Shown here in pieces: positions 21,321-31,089 of a stretch of 64,000 bases of DNA. The notes under the pieces were generated by a model that was not told the DNA's origin, searched no databases, and worked only from the letters and a program-made list of their open reading frames with translations. The position numbers were made by a program, and so were the translations under genes. The stretch comes from Archegozetes longisetosus. Taxonomy: Eukaryota; Arthropoda; Arachnida; Sarcoptiformes; Trhypochthoniidae. The stretch lies in contig JAEMBT020000006.1 of NCBI GenBank assembly GCA_018873245.2, positions 8,081,855 to 8,145,854 of the forward strand. Direction: 5' to 3'. The number at the start of each line of letters is the position of its first letter. Position 1 is the stretch's first letter.

Positions 21321-21328
21321 GTTGCCAC

Positions 21329-21940
21329 CACTGCCGTAGCCAGCTTTTTTGGTCTGGGGGGGCTAAATGTCTGAAAATTGTCAGTTAAGCTTTATTTAAT
21401 CAAAATTTAATACAATACAATTTTTCTGTTACAATGAGTTTTACCAAATTCAATGACAAAATTATCTAGATTAATAGATAATGCAATTTCTCTTTCAATC
21501 GAAATAAGAGCCAAACCGTTTAATCTGTCATTAGACATCGAAATTCTCAAATAAGTTTTAATTCTTCTTAATGTTGAAAAACTCTTTTCACACGAAACAT
21601 AAACACATCCTATAGTTAATGATATCTTAAAATACTTTAATAAATCTGGCATAGAGTTTGATTAATCAGTTAATTTTTCATAGACATTAAAAGTATCTTC
21701 GCATTCATAGAATAATAATTTTGGAGTTTCAGAATTTGACTTCAAATTTCCTAGATTCAAACAATAATGAGAAGCAAAAGGCTTCATAATTTCAAAGTTC
21801 ATGAAATGCTTGGATATAGGATAGCAAGCGCTAACTCCCATTAATAAATATCTGTTAATTTATTATCAAACCTTTGATTTAACTTAAACTTTGAAAAACC
21901 TTTGGGGGGGGGCTATAGCCCCCCGCTGGCTACGGCTGTG
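21329..21940 (-). mobile_element. hAT deletion derivative, 612 bp
   Basis: TIRs are CACTGCCGTAGCCAGC at the left and CACAGCCGTAGCCAGC read inward from the right (15 of 16 match). A perfect 8 bp duplication GTTGCCAC flanks it (21321-21328 and 21941-21948), as expected for hAT. Only the transposase C-terminus remains on the minus strand (21407-21652): CEKSFSTLRRIKTYLR and RLNGLALISIERE, the dimerisation core. Coding-like sequence continues to about 21870. Related to, but cleaner than, the element at 14104-15550. Confidence 0.9.
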
Positions 21941-22559
21941 GTTGCCACCAATCATAAAATTTTTTTAGTTTAGTTTATAATACATTTTCTACATCCAAAG
22001 CTTGATACTGTTAAGTATGATATAAGTCAATTTACAGGACAATTTATTTATTATATTGATATAAATTTTTAGAATAATTTTAATTATTAATAAAACAAGT
22101 TTTAATTAACTCTTCTATTCAAAGTATAACAGTTTGAAGTATGAAATTATAAGAAATATATTATCTATATTGCATTAATTAGCCCTTTGACCATAAAAAT
22201 CGGAAACCAGCATAAATAGACTTCTTGACCTTCAAAGAGTCCAAATAGGTGGATCCCAAGTTTCCACGCCAACTAGTTATGGCCATTCGAAGTATGTCGC
22301 AACATCCTATTGAAATTAATTGGTAGGTGCGCACTAATTATCAAAAGCTACTGGAAATACACGATATCTTAATGAATTAAAATTACGATGGTGTGGAGTG
22401 GGTGTGACTTTTGGCCCACTACAATACATGATGTCAAATCTTTTGTTTTAGCCATATTAGGTCAGATGCGACTAGTTATATAAATAATATTGTTCTAAAT
22501 CAGTCAGTTTAAGTTCAGGTTTAAATAGCATAAAGTAAAGTATATAAGCACTATAGCAC

Positions 22560-22940
22560 CAGATGATATAAGGAAAAATATGTTAATGAAAAAGGTTTAG
22601 TGTTTGTTCAAGCGAAAGAAGAGCATCCTGAACTAACAAAACCTCAACTTTGTAAGATGATAGGAATATCAGATTCAAGTATTAAACGTATTATGGAGGA
22701 TCTAAATATGAAGAGTTTCTATTGTCATGAGGTGCCTGTAAATAGAAAAAAGACAGATATAACAGTCAATAAAAGATTGATAAAGGTACTAAGAAATTAT
22801 CTTTAAGGTGTGGAACAATAGCGAACACAAACAAAGTGCATGGATTTGTATCCCTTAATGGCAACTATGGAATGGAAATGACACCAATTATAAACTATGA
22901 TAATATGTTAAGTGATTTGTTGGTTAGCGTTTAATGCTTC
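22560..22940 (+). pseudogene. Polinton remnant with helix-turn-helix-like segment
   Basis: The 68-codon frame at 22600-22806 continues upstream, without an ATG, to about 22573. It contains KPQLCKMIGISDSSIKRIME, which has helix-turn-helix spacing. After its stop a further short coding-like run (22825-22935) is seen in another frame. Probably the eroded end of one gene. Whether it is a DNA-binding protein or a piece of a structural gene is not clear. Confidence 0.4.
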
Positions 22941-23147
22941 AGCCTTTTAACGAGAAAATTTTAAGTTTCACTCATTTGTGTAAGTTTAACTTTCCATAAA
23001 AGAAAAAGTATATCAATGTTAAAACAAGTACAGATAAAATACCAAGTAATAGATAAACCCAAACCGGATATTTTATTAATAACTTAATGTGACAATGTCA
23101 TTGAAGGAGATATATTATCCTTCTTATACCAAATACAATTGAAACAC

Positions 23148-23219
23148 AAACTATCAATTTTTGAACAATGGTTTAATTGTTTGATAATAAATAAACCATT
23201 GTTCAAAAATTGATAGTTT
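23148..23219. terminator. Perfect 28 bp hairpin between convergent Polinton genes
   Basis: Arms 23148-23175 and 23192-23219 are exact reverse complements, with a 16-base loop. They lie between plus-strand remnants on the left and the minus-strand ATPase on the right, the place for a two-way 3' processing or termination element. Followed by a T-run (23217-23223). No sequence selection other than for pairing would explain an unbroken stem in otherwise decayed DNA. Confidence 0.6.
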
Positions 23220-23344
23220 TTTTATATCGTTTAACGGTATCATTTAGCAACTAATATAAAAGTCATTTAAGTTTCTTCTATATTTTCCATGTTGTTTATT
23301 TGATGATAAATTAACTGTTACAAAACTATAAGGTTTTCCCATGT

Positions 23345-23980
23345 TTAATTGCATAAGTATTTAAAATTTTTCTTATCAATATCTGTACAATGATCTCTAT
23401 AAAAGTTATCTAATGTTATCTTATCTTGAGGAGACAATATAAATAAATTTGAATTTTCTCTTATTGTTTGTCAAGGTAATTTAATATAATTCTGTGATAT
23501 ATTAAAACAATCAACATTATTATGTCTACCTCTTGTATAATAAGTTTCACATTTGTTCTGTTTCTCCAACATATCAAATATTATCAGGTTTTTATGCTTT
23601 TTATTTAATTCAGTTGGATCAGGTATACTTGAGTTATCATCAAAATATTCAACTATAATTTTATTCTTTTCTTTTAATCCTTCACCTATCTTTTTAATAT
23701 AACAATCATCAGTTAATTTATTCTTTATTAGATCAGCGATTAATTCTTTTGTCAAATTACTTTTTATTCCCTTAATTAACACCTGTTATTCTGGTTGATG
23801 TAATGATTTACTAAATATATATAAATGATCATAATCCAACCAATCATTAAGTAATAAATTTAATAATAGATTTGTTTCCCCACAACCTGATTTTCCTACA
23901 ATACAAGCTCTAATTGAATTAGGAAGTAAAGGACTATTATTCCTTTTATTTTCAATAGGAATTGATAGATTGTCCAACAT
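23345..23980 (-). pseudogene. Polinton packaging-type ATPase, broken
   Basis: FtsK/A32-like genome-packaging ATPase. The Walker A region is present at about 23890-23920 but reads GKSGCGETN: the invariant lysine is replaced by Glu. The frame is interrupted by TAA at 23786-23788 and TGA at 23471-23473, and coding-like sequence in the same frame continues to TAA at 23345-23347. The start (Met at 23980) is just upstream of a divergent neighbour, the PLA2 gene. The pieces still align as one frame, so the decay is by substitution. Not functional as read. Confidence 0.8.
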
Positions 23981-23996
23981 TTATTTATAATTATAA

Positions 23997-24527
23997 ATGA
24001 TGATATATTTAAAGTGTAAGAGTAAAAAAGAAGTTAATAATATTAAAGAAATTTATTCTAAAAATAATAAACCTATGATAACTGGAACTTGTTCATCATG
24101 TGGAGCTAAACTTTATCAATTTATCAAAAAAGGTGGAGGAGTTGTTAATACTTTACTAAATAAAGTTCCAATGCCAGAGATGCATTTATCTCTACCTAAA
24201 GGTGTTTCATCTGAAAATGTAGAAAATTGTAGTTTTAATAACACTGGGAAATATAGTTATTGTGGTCCTGGAACTAAACTTAGTAAGAGATTATCACAAG
24301 GTTATAAAGGAATAAATGATTTAGATAAAGCATGTTTAGAACATGATATTGCATATGACAAAAATAAAGATACAAAGAATAGAAATATAGCTGATAATTT
24401 ATTGGCACAAAAAGCAAATAGATTAGCAAATGACATAAATCAACCAGAATACGTTAGAAATGACGCAAAGAAAGTTGCAGCTTTAATGTCAGCTAAATCC
24501 TGGTTAGGTTTCGGTCACAATTCATGA
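23997..24527 (+). CDS. Zinc-ribbon + parvovirus-type phospholipase A2 protein
   Basis: Intact 176-residue frame in the Polinton. Residues 1-45 form a small zinc-ribbon of DUF5679 type (YLKCKSKKEV ... GTCSSCGAKLYQF). A Gly-rich hinge follows. Residues about 80-125 carry the parvovirus VP1-like secreted PLA2 core: calcium loop YCGPGT, then RLSQG, DLDKACLEHDIAY with the catalytic His-Asp, and a downstream Asp-rich segment (DKNKDTKNRNIAD). Viral PLA2 of this class opens endosomal membranes during entry; its role in Polintons is not established. All key residues are present. The stop is TGA, and the integrase begins in the same frame immediately after it. Codon use is strongly AT-biased, like the other Polinton genes. 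Confidence 0.82.
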   Translation: MMIYLKCKSKKEVNNIKEIYSKNNKPMITGTCSSCGAKLYQFIKKGGGVVNTLLNKVPMPEMHLSLPKGVSSENVENCSFNNTGKYSYCGPGTKLSKRLSQGYKGINDLDKACLEHDIAYDKNKDTKNRNIADNLLAQKANRLANDINQPEYVRNDAKKVAALMSAKSWLGFGHNS

Positions 24528-25532
24528 AAATTACTTAAAGATATTTATTTTGATCCTAAACAAGGCTATTCAGGTATTAATGATTTAGTTAGAAAAACTG
24601 GACTAAAACAAAAAGAAGTAAAAGATTTCTTGGATACAGTTGATACTTATACTTTACATAAACCAATTAGAAAAAAGTTTCAAACTAGAAGAGTCTATGT
24701 TAAAGAAATAGATGATCAATGGCAAGCAGACTTGGTTGATATGCAAGAATTTGCTTAAAAAATGATGATTATAAATATTTGTTAACAGTTATAGATTGTT
24801 TCAGTAAATATGCATGGGCTATTCCGATAAATAATAAAACAGCTGAAGAAATAATTAAATCTTTTGATAATATATTTAAAGAAAGAAAACCTTTGAAGTT
24901 ACAAACAGATAAAGGTAAAGAATTTTAAAATAGAAAGTTTCAAAGTTTTTTAAAAAAGCATAACGTTATCTGGTTTAGTACTGATTCAGAATTTAAAGCT
25001 TCTATTGTTGAAAGATTCAATAGAACTTTAAAAACTAAGATGTGGATTGACATTGTTGATGATTTAGTTTATAATTATAATAATACTTATCATACTTCAA
25101 TTAAAATGACTCCAATAGAAGCCAGTAAAAAAGAGAATGAAGTTAAAGTATATAAAAATTTATATGCAAAAGAAGATAAAACCAAAATAGTAAATAAATT
25201 CAAAGTTGGAGATAAAGTTAGAATATCAAAATATAAGAGTGTATTTGAAAAAGGTTATATACCCAATTGGACAACTGAATTGTTTACGGTTTCAAAAGTT
25301 TTAAATACTAATCCTGTTACATATAAAATTATAGATTATAATGATGAAGAAATTGAAGGTATTTTTTATGAACCTGAACTAGTTAAGTTTAATAAACAAG
25401 ATCAAAATTATGAAGTTGAAAAGATACTTAAGACGAGAACTAGAAATGGGAAAAAAGAGTTATATGTGAAATGGAAAAGAATATCCAAGTTCAATGAATA
25501 GTTGGATTCCTGCTGAGAATTTAAAGAATTAA
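24528..25532 (+). pseudogene. Polinton integrase with chromodomain, broken
   Basis: Retroviral-type DDE integrase that inserts the element. Seen in order: the N-terminal region (IYFDPKQGYSGINDLVRK), the first catalytic Asp in DDQWQADLVDM, the second in LQTDKGKEF, and the Glu in VERFNRTLK, so the DDE triad survives. An SH3-like region (FKVGDKVRISKYK) and a C-terminal chromodomain (KKELYVKWKR) follow. Breaks: TAA at 24756-24758 with a frameshift, TAA at 24926-24928, a short internal deletion after TLKTKMW, and a frameshift near 25490. The longest surviving frame is 25040-25501. It starts directly after the PLA2 stop in the same frame, and its end overlaps the polymerase end tail-to-tail. Confidence 0.88.
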
Positions 25533-28500
25533 TATCCGTAAGGTAATGTATCAATATGATCATTACTTACTTTATTAATTACTCTTTTATCATAATCAAA
25601 TGAAAAGAACTTCTCTTGATATTTATTTACAATATTTTTTGTTTTGGAGTCTCTTGTTATTTTACTTTCTTCAACAATTGTTTTACCTTTACATTCCCCT
25701 TAACCATTTTAGTCATTGTTTTAAAGTTAAGAAATTGAGAATTCTCATAGTTTAAAGAAAATCCTTTAATCTTAGATTTCTCACAAATCATTTAGCAAAT
25801 AAGCATAACTTTTAGGACCAGTACTAACCCAATTTGTTATAAAATTTTCTCCTAGTTCATTAGTCCAATCACCTAATAAACAACTAGTATTGACCGTTTT
25901 TATACAATCATCAACATAAACTATATTATCCGTATCAAAATATGCAACGCTTTCATTCAAATAATTCAACATTTCATATAATCTAAGTCTGGCATTCGAT
26001 GTTGTAAATGAAGCTATAAATATATTAGTATTATGATCATTTTCAACAAACATATCTTTAAAGGAATATGACATTTGAACCATTTCTTCACTGATGAAAG
26101 TTAAGTTTATACTATCAAGTCTATCGTCTAGCATAATTTCATAAAATCTTTTAATATCAGTGACATACTCGGTTTTCGACATATTTTGTCTCTGACCAAA
26201 TTTTCCCCAAAGACTATTTAAGCATATTTTTGCAACAGCTCTTTTACCAGGGTTTTCTCGAATTTTATCTTTTTCCAGAGTTATATCTAATCTTTCTTTC
26301 ACAGTATTAATGTATTCATTTATAGAATTGAAGTCGTATTTCCAAGAACTTGTTTCTAGTTTAATTTTCATAAAATCTTTAACATAAGCTCTAAATAGTT
26401 CATTACTTTTTTCTTCAAAATGCCACACTTCATAAATCTTTTCAATGTGATATCCTTTTTTAATAGCCATATTCACTTCATCTGTTGTCCATGTACCTAT
26501 AAATTCTCTTTCTTCATTATAATGACTGCATTTCTGAATCTTATTTTTTACGCACTTATAACACAATTGAAATAATAATTTTTCTGATTTTCCCATATGT
26601 ATTTTAGTTGGTAATACAGGATGATAGAGACCTCTTGGAGGTAGAACTTTACATTTAATTAAACCATACCAATTCTTATCATAATTATCAGGGTTTGCTA
26701 TTTTAATTGGATGACCCACAGGATAATAATCATAAAATTGTACAGTAGGATATAAACTACATACATCAATGTATCTAATTTTATAAGATTTTCGACAATT
26801 GTAAATAAGTTTTGTAGCATTTGTTCTTCCATCAAACAATGCATCTCTCGGGTTTAACCCTACACTGCATGATTTTTTATTTTTCAATGAAAATTTAGCA
26901 TCAGACACTTTCGGGGGCATGTATTTTGGAAAAATCGTTGAAAAAGCTGTAATGATAGGATTATGTGAAAAAACATGTTTGAAATGTGGCTGATCTGCAA
27001 CTTATGAGTTCTTGTAATTTACCATCATTTTGAGAAAAGGGGCTTTTCTATGATATTATTGATTGTTCTACATACCTCTAACTCAAAAATTATTAATTTT
27101 TGGAAGAAATATGAAAAATATGCCTAATTTAGAAAATTTTTTAATTGTTGATATATAGTACCTTGTTGATTTACATAATAAGAAATGATGAATGTCTATT
27201 TTTCTTGAAAACCATGATATCTATATAAATAACGAAACTATATAATCTCAAAAGCTTTGTTGCACATCGGCTACGATATGCATTATTTCTAGTAAATGTT
27301 GTCATATTGAGATAATGGGCTAAGATCGTAGTGTAGCAGATCTGCTACACTATGCAGTGTAGGGTTAAAGGTGTTACGACATCTCTATTCCAGATCTTTT
27401 CAAATTCTTTGATTTCCTTATTTTTATTGAAGTCACATTCCCATATTTCAACTAGTTTATATTTTTCCTTAATTTTTTCACTAATTTTTTTAGTATTCTT
27501 ATATAAAACTTCCATTTCTTTTTGATTTTTATTGTTGATTGTATTAAGATCAAAACATTTAGGGCAGCCATGCCAGAAACAGCCATGAAATTGATAAATA
27601 GTTCCAGTTTTTTTACAATATCCATCAACTTTGTAACCTAAAATTTCTTTTTCTCTTCCATTTAAGGCATGTTGTATATTTATACCTTCTTTATGCATAG
27701 TATAATCGAGCCAAAGAATAGATTTTTTACTATATATATCTTTTTCTTCTTTATCAACAACTGCTATTGTATTTTCCTTTAGGTATTTTGATCGATATAT
27801 AGACATAAAAACACTTGCTATTGTTAGATAGAGAAAAGGGTCTATGTTTGCTATTTCTAAAAATTCCTTTCTAAAAGTTAAACATCCTTTCCTGAGTATA
27901 TCAACGTCAGATCTGCAGTATTCAACCAGTTCTTTTTGGAAATCAAAGACATAATTCTCTTTGACCTTTTCGTTATACCACTCAAGAAATTTTTGTCTTT
28001 CTTCTCTTTTCATTTGGTTATAACCATAATGTTTCTTACTTAGCATTGGGCCAATATAGTTATGGTTGCATTCCTTGTTAAAATAATGAGGGAAATATCC
28101 TTTCTTCAATTCGGTTAGACCAAATGTTTTAGGAAAAGAGCTCAAGGGCTGAGCTACAAAATTCAGGCTATCAATGACTTTCAACTTGAGGGTCGGGATT
28201 TCTAATAACATTAATTTTGTGCCGTTATATACAGTATACGGTTTTAATGTATTTTCTACACAATATTTTAATATAAATTGAGAATCATAACCTTTCGCGT
28301 TATGAGCTATTGCTGTATAACCACCGTGTTCTTTTGATATTAACCATTTACAAAAATCATCGACGTTGTTAAATATTGTTTGTTTACCATCAAAGTCATG
28401 AACTACACAGAGATTAGGAATATGAGTACCTGTTTCTTGCATACATTCAAAATCAAAGAATAGATATTTTTCATAATAAGTTTTACAAGAGTAACACTAG

Positions 28501-29858
28501 TCTTTTTTCGCTTCAAATATTCTACAGCAAAATATTTCAGATTTTGTACAATATCCTCCTTTAGCAAGTTTACTTTTCATTTAGCATTTGTGATCTGGAG
28601 GTACAAGTATTTCACAATTTCTACACAATTTTTCACCACATACGTGAATATCTGGTGAAGTATTTTTCCATAATAAAATTGTTTTACACTTTCTACACTT
28701 CCAAATTGTTTCACATGTTTTGTTTTCTTTATGATAAAACATTTTTCATTAAAGAACCATTTAAAACAATCATCACATCTTCCCAATCAGGATTTTTATA
28801 AAGATTTTCAGGATGTTTTTTACCATTACAAACATTGCAGTTATATAGCTTCTTTGCTTTTTTTTTATCTTTTTCACATATATGTTTATCTTTATTATTA
28901 TAAGCATTTTTACATTTGTGACAGTAATAGCTACTTCCTAAAAAGCCTGTCATACTGTTAATAATATCAAAATGATTTCTATTTTTATATAAGTAAATCT
29001 TTATATCTTTATCTGGACCATGATGTATTACTGAGTTGAAATTTTCAGCGCATACAATGTTTATTTGAATATTCAATTTTTCTTCAATCTTTTTTATATC
29101 ATCAAGGGTTAAACCGGTATTTGGTTCTGGAATAGGAATTTGACAGAATTGAAGTAGCTTCATTGCTAAATCTTTTTGAAGTGATCGACCCTTTCTGATA
29201 TATGCTATTTCATTATTTGTTAACGGCTTAGTTGTTAATAGTAATTTTACGAATGTATCTGGTTCATAATATGTTAAGCCAGTTACAATGCCTCTAGCTC
29301 CACATAGATTATCATCATCATTAATTACAGTAATACATCTTTTTGTTCTTATATCTTCTTTTAAATTTATAATTTTTTACCTTTCCCTTGTCCTTGTGGC
29401 ATAGCTATGAGTATAACTTGAAAGTCACACTCATCTATAGAAAGTTGTTCATTAGATGTAAGTATATTTGTAAGTTGATTGCCTAATTCAATAAGCGGAG
29501 TGTTATTATTATTGATAGTCTTAAGGCCAGTAGATAGGGGATGATGTAAATTTGGATTTGTTACAATTAAATTTATTTTATCCCCATTATTTGCTAAAGT
29601 ACGTTGTTTTATAGTATGCATTAATTCGATAAGCAAATTTTTTAAATCATCTAAATTAATATTTGGGTTAACATTGATTTTATAATCGATCAGCCATGCT
29701 TTAAAATGTTTATTATATTTACTTTTTTGTTCTACTATCTTAAATTTTCCATAATCATTTTCATTATCTATATATTCCTCTCCTGAAAAATAATCAATTG
29801 GTAACTCTTTTAATAATAATTTTCTCTTGTGTATTTTGATTTCAAATGCTTTCTCCAC
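25529..29858 (-). pseudogene. Polinton protein-primed DNA polymerase B, broken
   Basis: Family B polymerase that replicates the element. Order on the minus strand: N-terminal part (29367-29858), then CITVINDDDNLCGARGIV (about 29300), Cys-rich zinc modules (28590-28930), 3'-5' exonuclease motifs FFDFEC (about 28450), AHNAKGYDSQ and YCRSDVDIL, then polymerase motifs A (DVCSLYP), B (KICLNSLWGKFG) and C (YFDTDN, normally Y-x-DTDS), and a C-terminal region to the TAA at 25529-25531. Breaks: frameshifts near 29360, 28740 and 25790, in-frame stops near 28580 and 28496, and a 507 bp MITE between the exonuclease and polymerase domains. Motif C has Asn for the usual Ser. Not functional as read. The exonuclease and polymerase blocks are otherwise long and clean (27345-28442 and 25781-26920). 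Confidence 0.92.
26858..27364. mobile_element. piggyBac-type MITE, 507 bp
   Basis: Ends are perfect 13-base inverted repeats: CCCTACACTGCAT at the left and ATGCAGTGTAGGG at the right. It is flanked by TTAA on both sides (26854-26857 and 27365-27368), the piggyBac target duplication. No transposase. It sits inside the polymerase gene and accounts for the gap between its two long frames. Confidence 0.93.
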
Positions 29859-30011
29859 TTAGATTTTAGAATTTTTCTTTTGCAAGTTTTACTGATCTTC
29901 CAATTATATTTTAGAATATTTTTATTATAAGTTTTACAATATTTTGTTTTGTATTCCATATTTATAACGTACAAAATTTATTGGGTACTAAATATTTTTT
30001 CAACTATTAAA

Positions 30012-30265
30012 TAACTACAAAAAAGTGTTGCCATTGTAAACAAGAAAAAGCACTAAATGAATATTGTTAAAATAATTCTACTAAGGGTGGTTTAAACAAG
30101 GTATGTAAAACATGTAAAAAGGAGTATTACATAGCTAATAAAGACAAATTATTCCCTAAAGTTAATTGCGCTTGCAGTAAGACCATTTATGAATACTATC
30201 TTAAAAACCATCTTAAAACAAGACTTCTCAACAAAACTAAATTAGAAATTATACCCTGTTCTTAG
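30012..30265 (+). pseudogene. Broken relative of the Polinton zinc-ribbon protein
   Basis: The plus strand encodes CCHCKQEKALNEYC, an in-frame TAA, then KVCKTCKKEYYIANKDK and CACSKTIYEYYLKNHLK. Cys spacing and the following YYxxxH-type helix resemble the intact protein at 17754-18173. No ATG starts it. A decayed paralogue facing inward from the other half of the element. Confidence 0.55.
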
Positions 30266-30407
30266 AATGTTATCATGAATGAGTTATTGCAAAGTTTTGT
30301 GTATTTGATTAGATATGACTTATAAACATCTTTCTTATTTCATTCTTAAAGAGTAATAGAGATAAAAACTTTTTTGTTTATGAAAAAAGAAAAAAGTACT
30401 GAAATCA

Positions 30408-30430
30408 GGGACGGGGCGGGACGGGACGGG
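30408..30430 (+). other. G-quadruplex-forming tract
   Basis: Five runs of three or four G separated by AC or C within 23 bases, in DNA that is otherwise over 70% AT. It meets the usual G4 pattern with very short loops. Lies about 90 bp before the coiled-coil frame at 30522. A shorter, eroded copy with similar flanks is at 35994-36006. Confidence 0.7.
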
Positions 30431-30521
30431 ACAACTTTAACTTCTAGATGCTTCTAGAGATGATAAGCTATACTATATATAAACATGTTTTTCATAGCTA
30501 AGTTACTTTTTTTCAAATTAT

Positions 30522-30842
30522 ATGTCAATTAATAACGGAGCTAATAGAGTATATAAGTTTTAAGAAGAATGTGCTAAATCTATTCCTTCTGAAATTGACG
30601 ATATTCAACGAAAATTATATCAACTTAAAATAAAAAGAAGCCGTGTTTTAGAAAACGTAAAGAAGACGAAACAACGCATTAAACTTCAACATGAAAAACT
30701 GGTTTTTTATGAAACTGAACTTGATGCTATCAATCTTAATATTCAACAATATGAATGTATGACGAGTCCACCTATTGTAAATCAACCTCAGATGAATCAA
30801 TATATGAGTCAAGCTGAGGATGATGAAACTGATATGAAATAA
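30522..30842 (+). pseudogene. Small coiled-coil Polinton protein, one stop
   Basis: A 107-codon frame from ATG at 30522 to TAA at 30840-30842, interrupted only by TAA at codon 14. After that it is open for 92 codons and strongly helical: IDDIQRKLYQLKIKRSRVLE and VKKTKQRIKLQHEKLVFYE have heptad-like spacing, followed by a polar tail rich in Gln, Met and acidic residues. Easily missed because no Met follows the stop until late. Not recognised beyond coiled coil. The single stop fits the recent decay seen in its neighbours. Confidence 0.5.
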
Positions 30843-31089
30843 TTCTTTGTATCTTTTAATTGGTGATGAGAAATAATTTTTGTCTAAAATTTTGAGTTCG
30901 CTTTTCATTTTGGGATAACATGAGTGTATTATAAATTTTTAAAGAAATATGTGTCCAACGGGTACTGTTTCCCGAAAGGGGATGAGATGGGAGGGCACTC
31001 TTTTACATTTTTAAAATTTCACATTTTATCGTAATAGAGAGACAAAAAAACCGTCCTCAAAAATTGTCCTCAGTACACCTATATATTAG

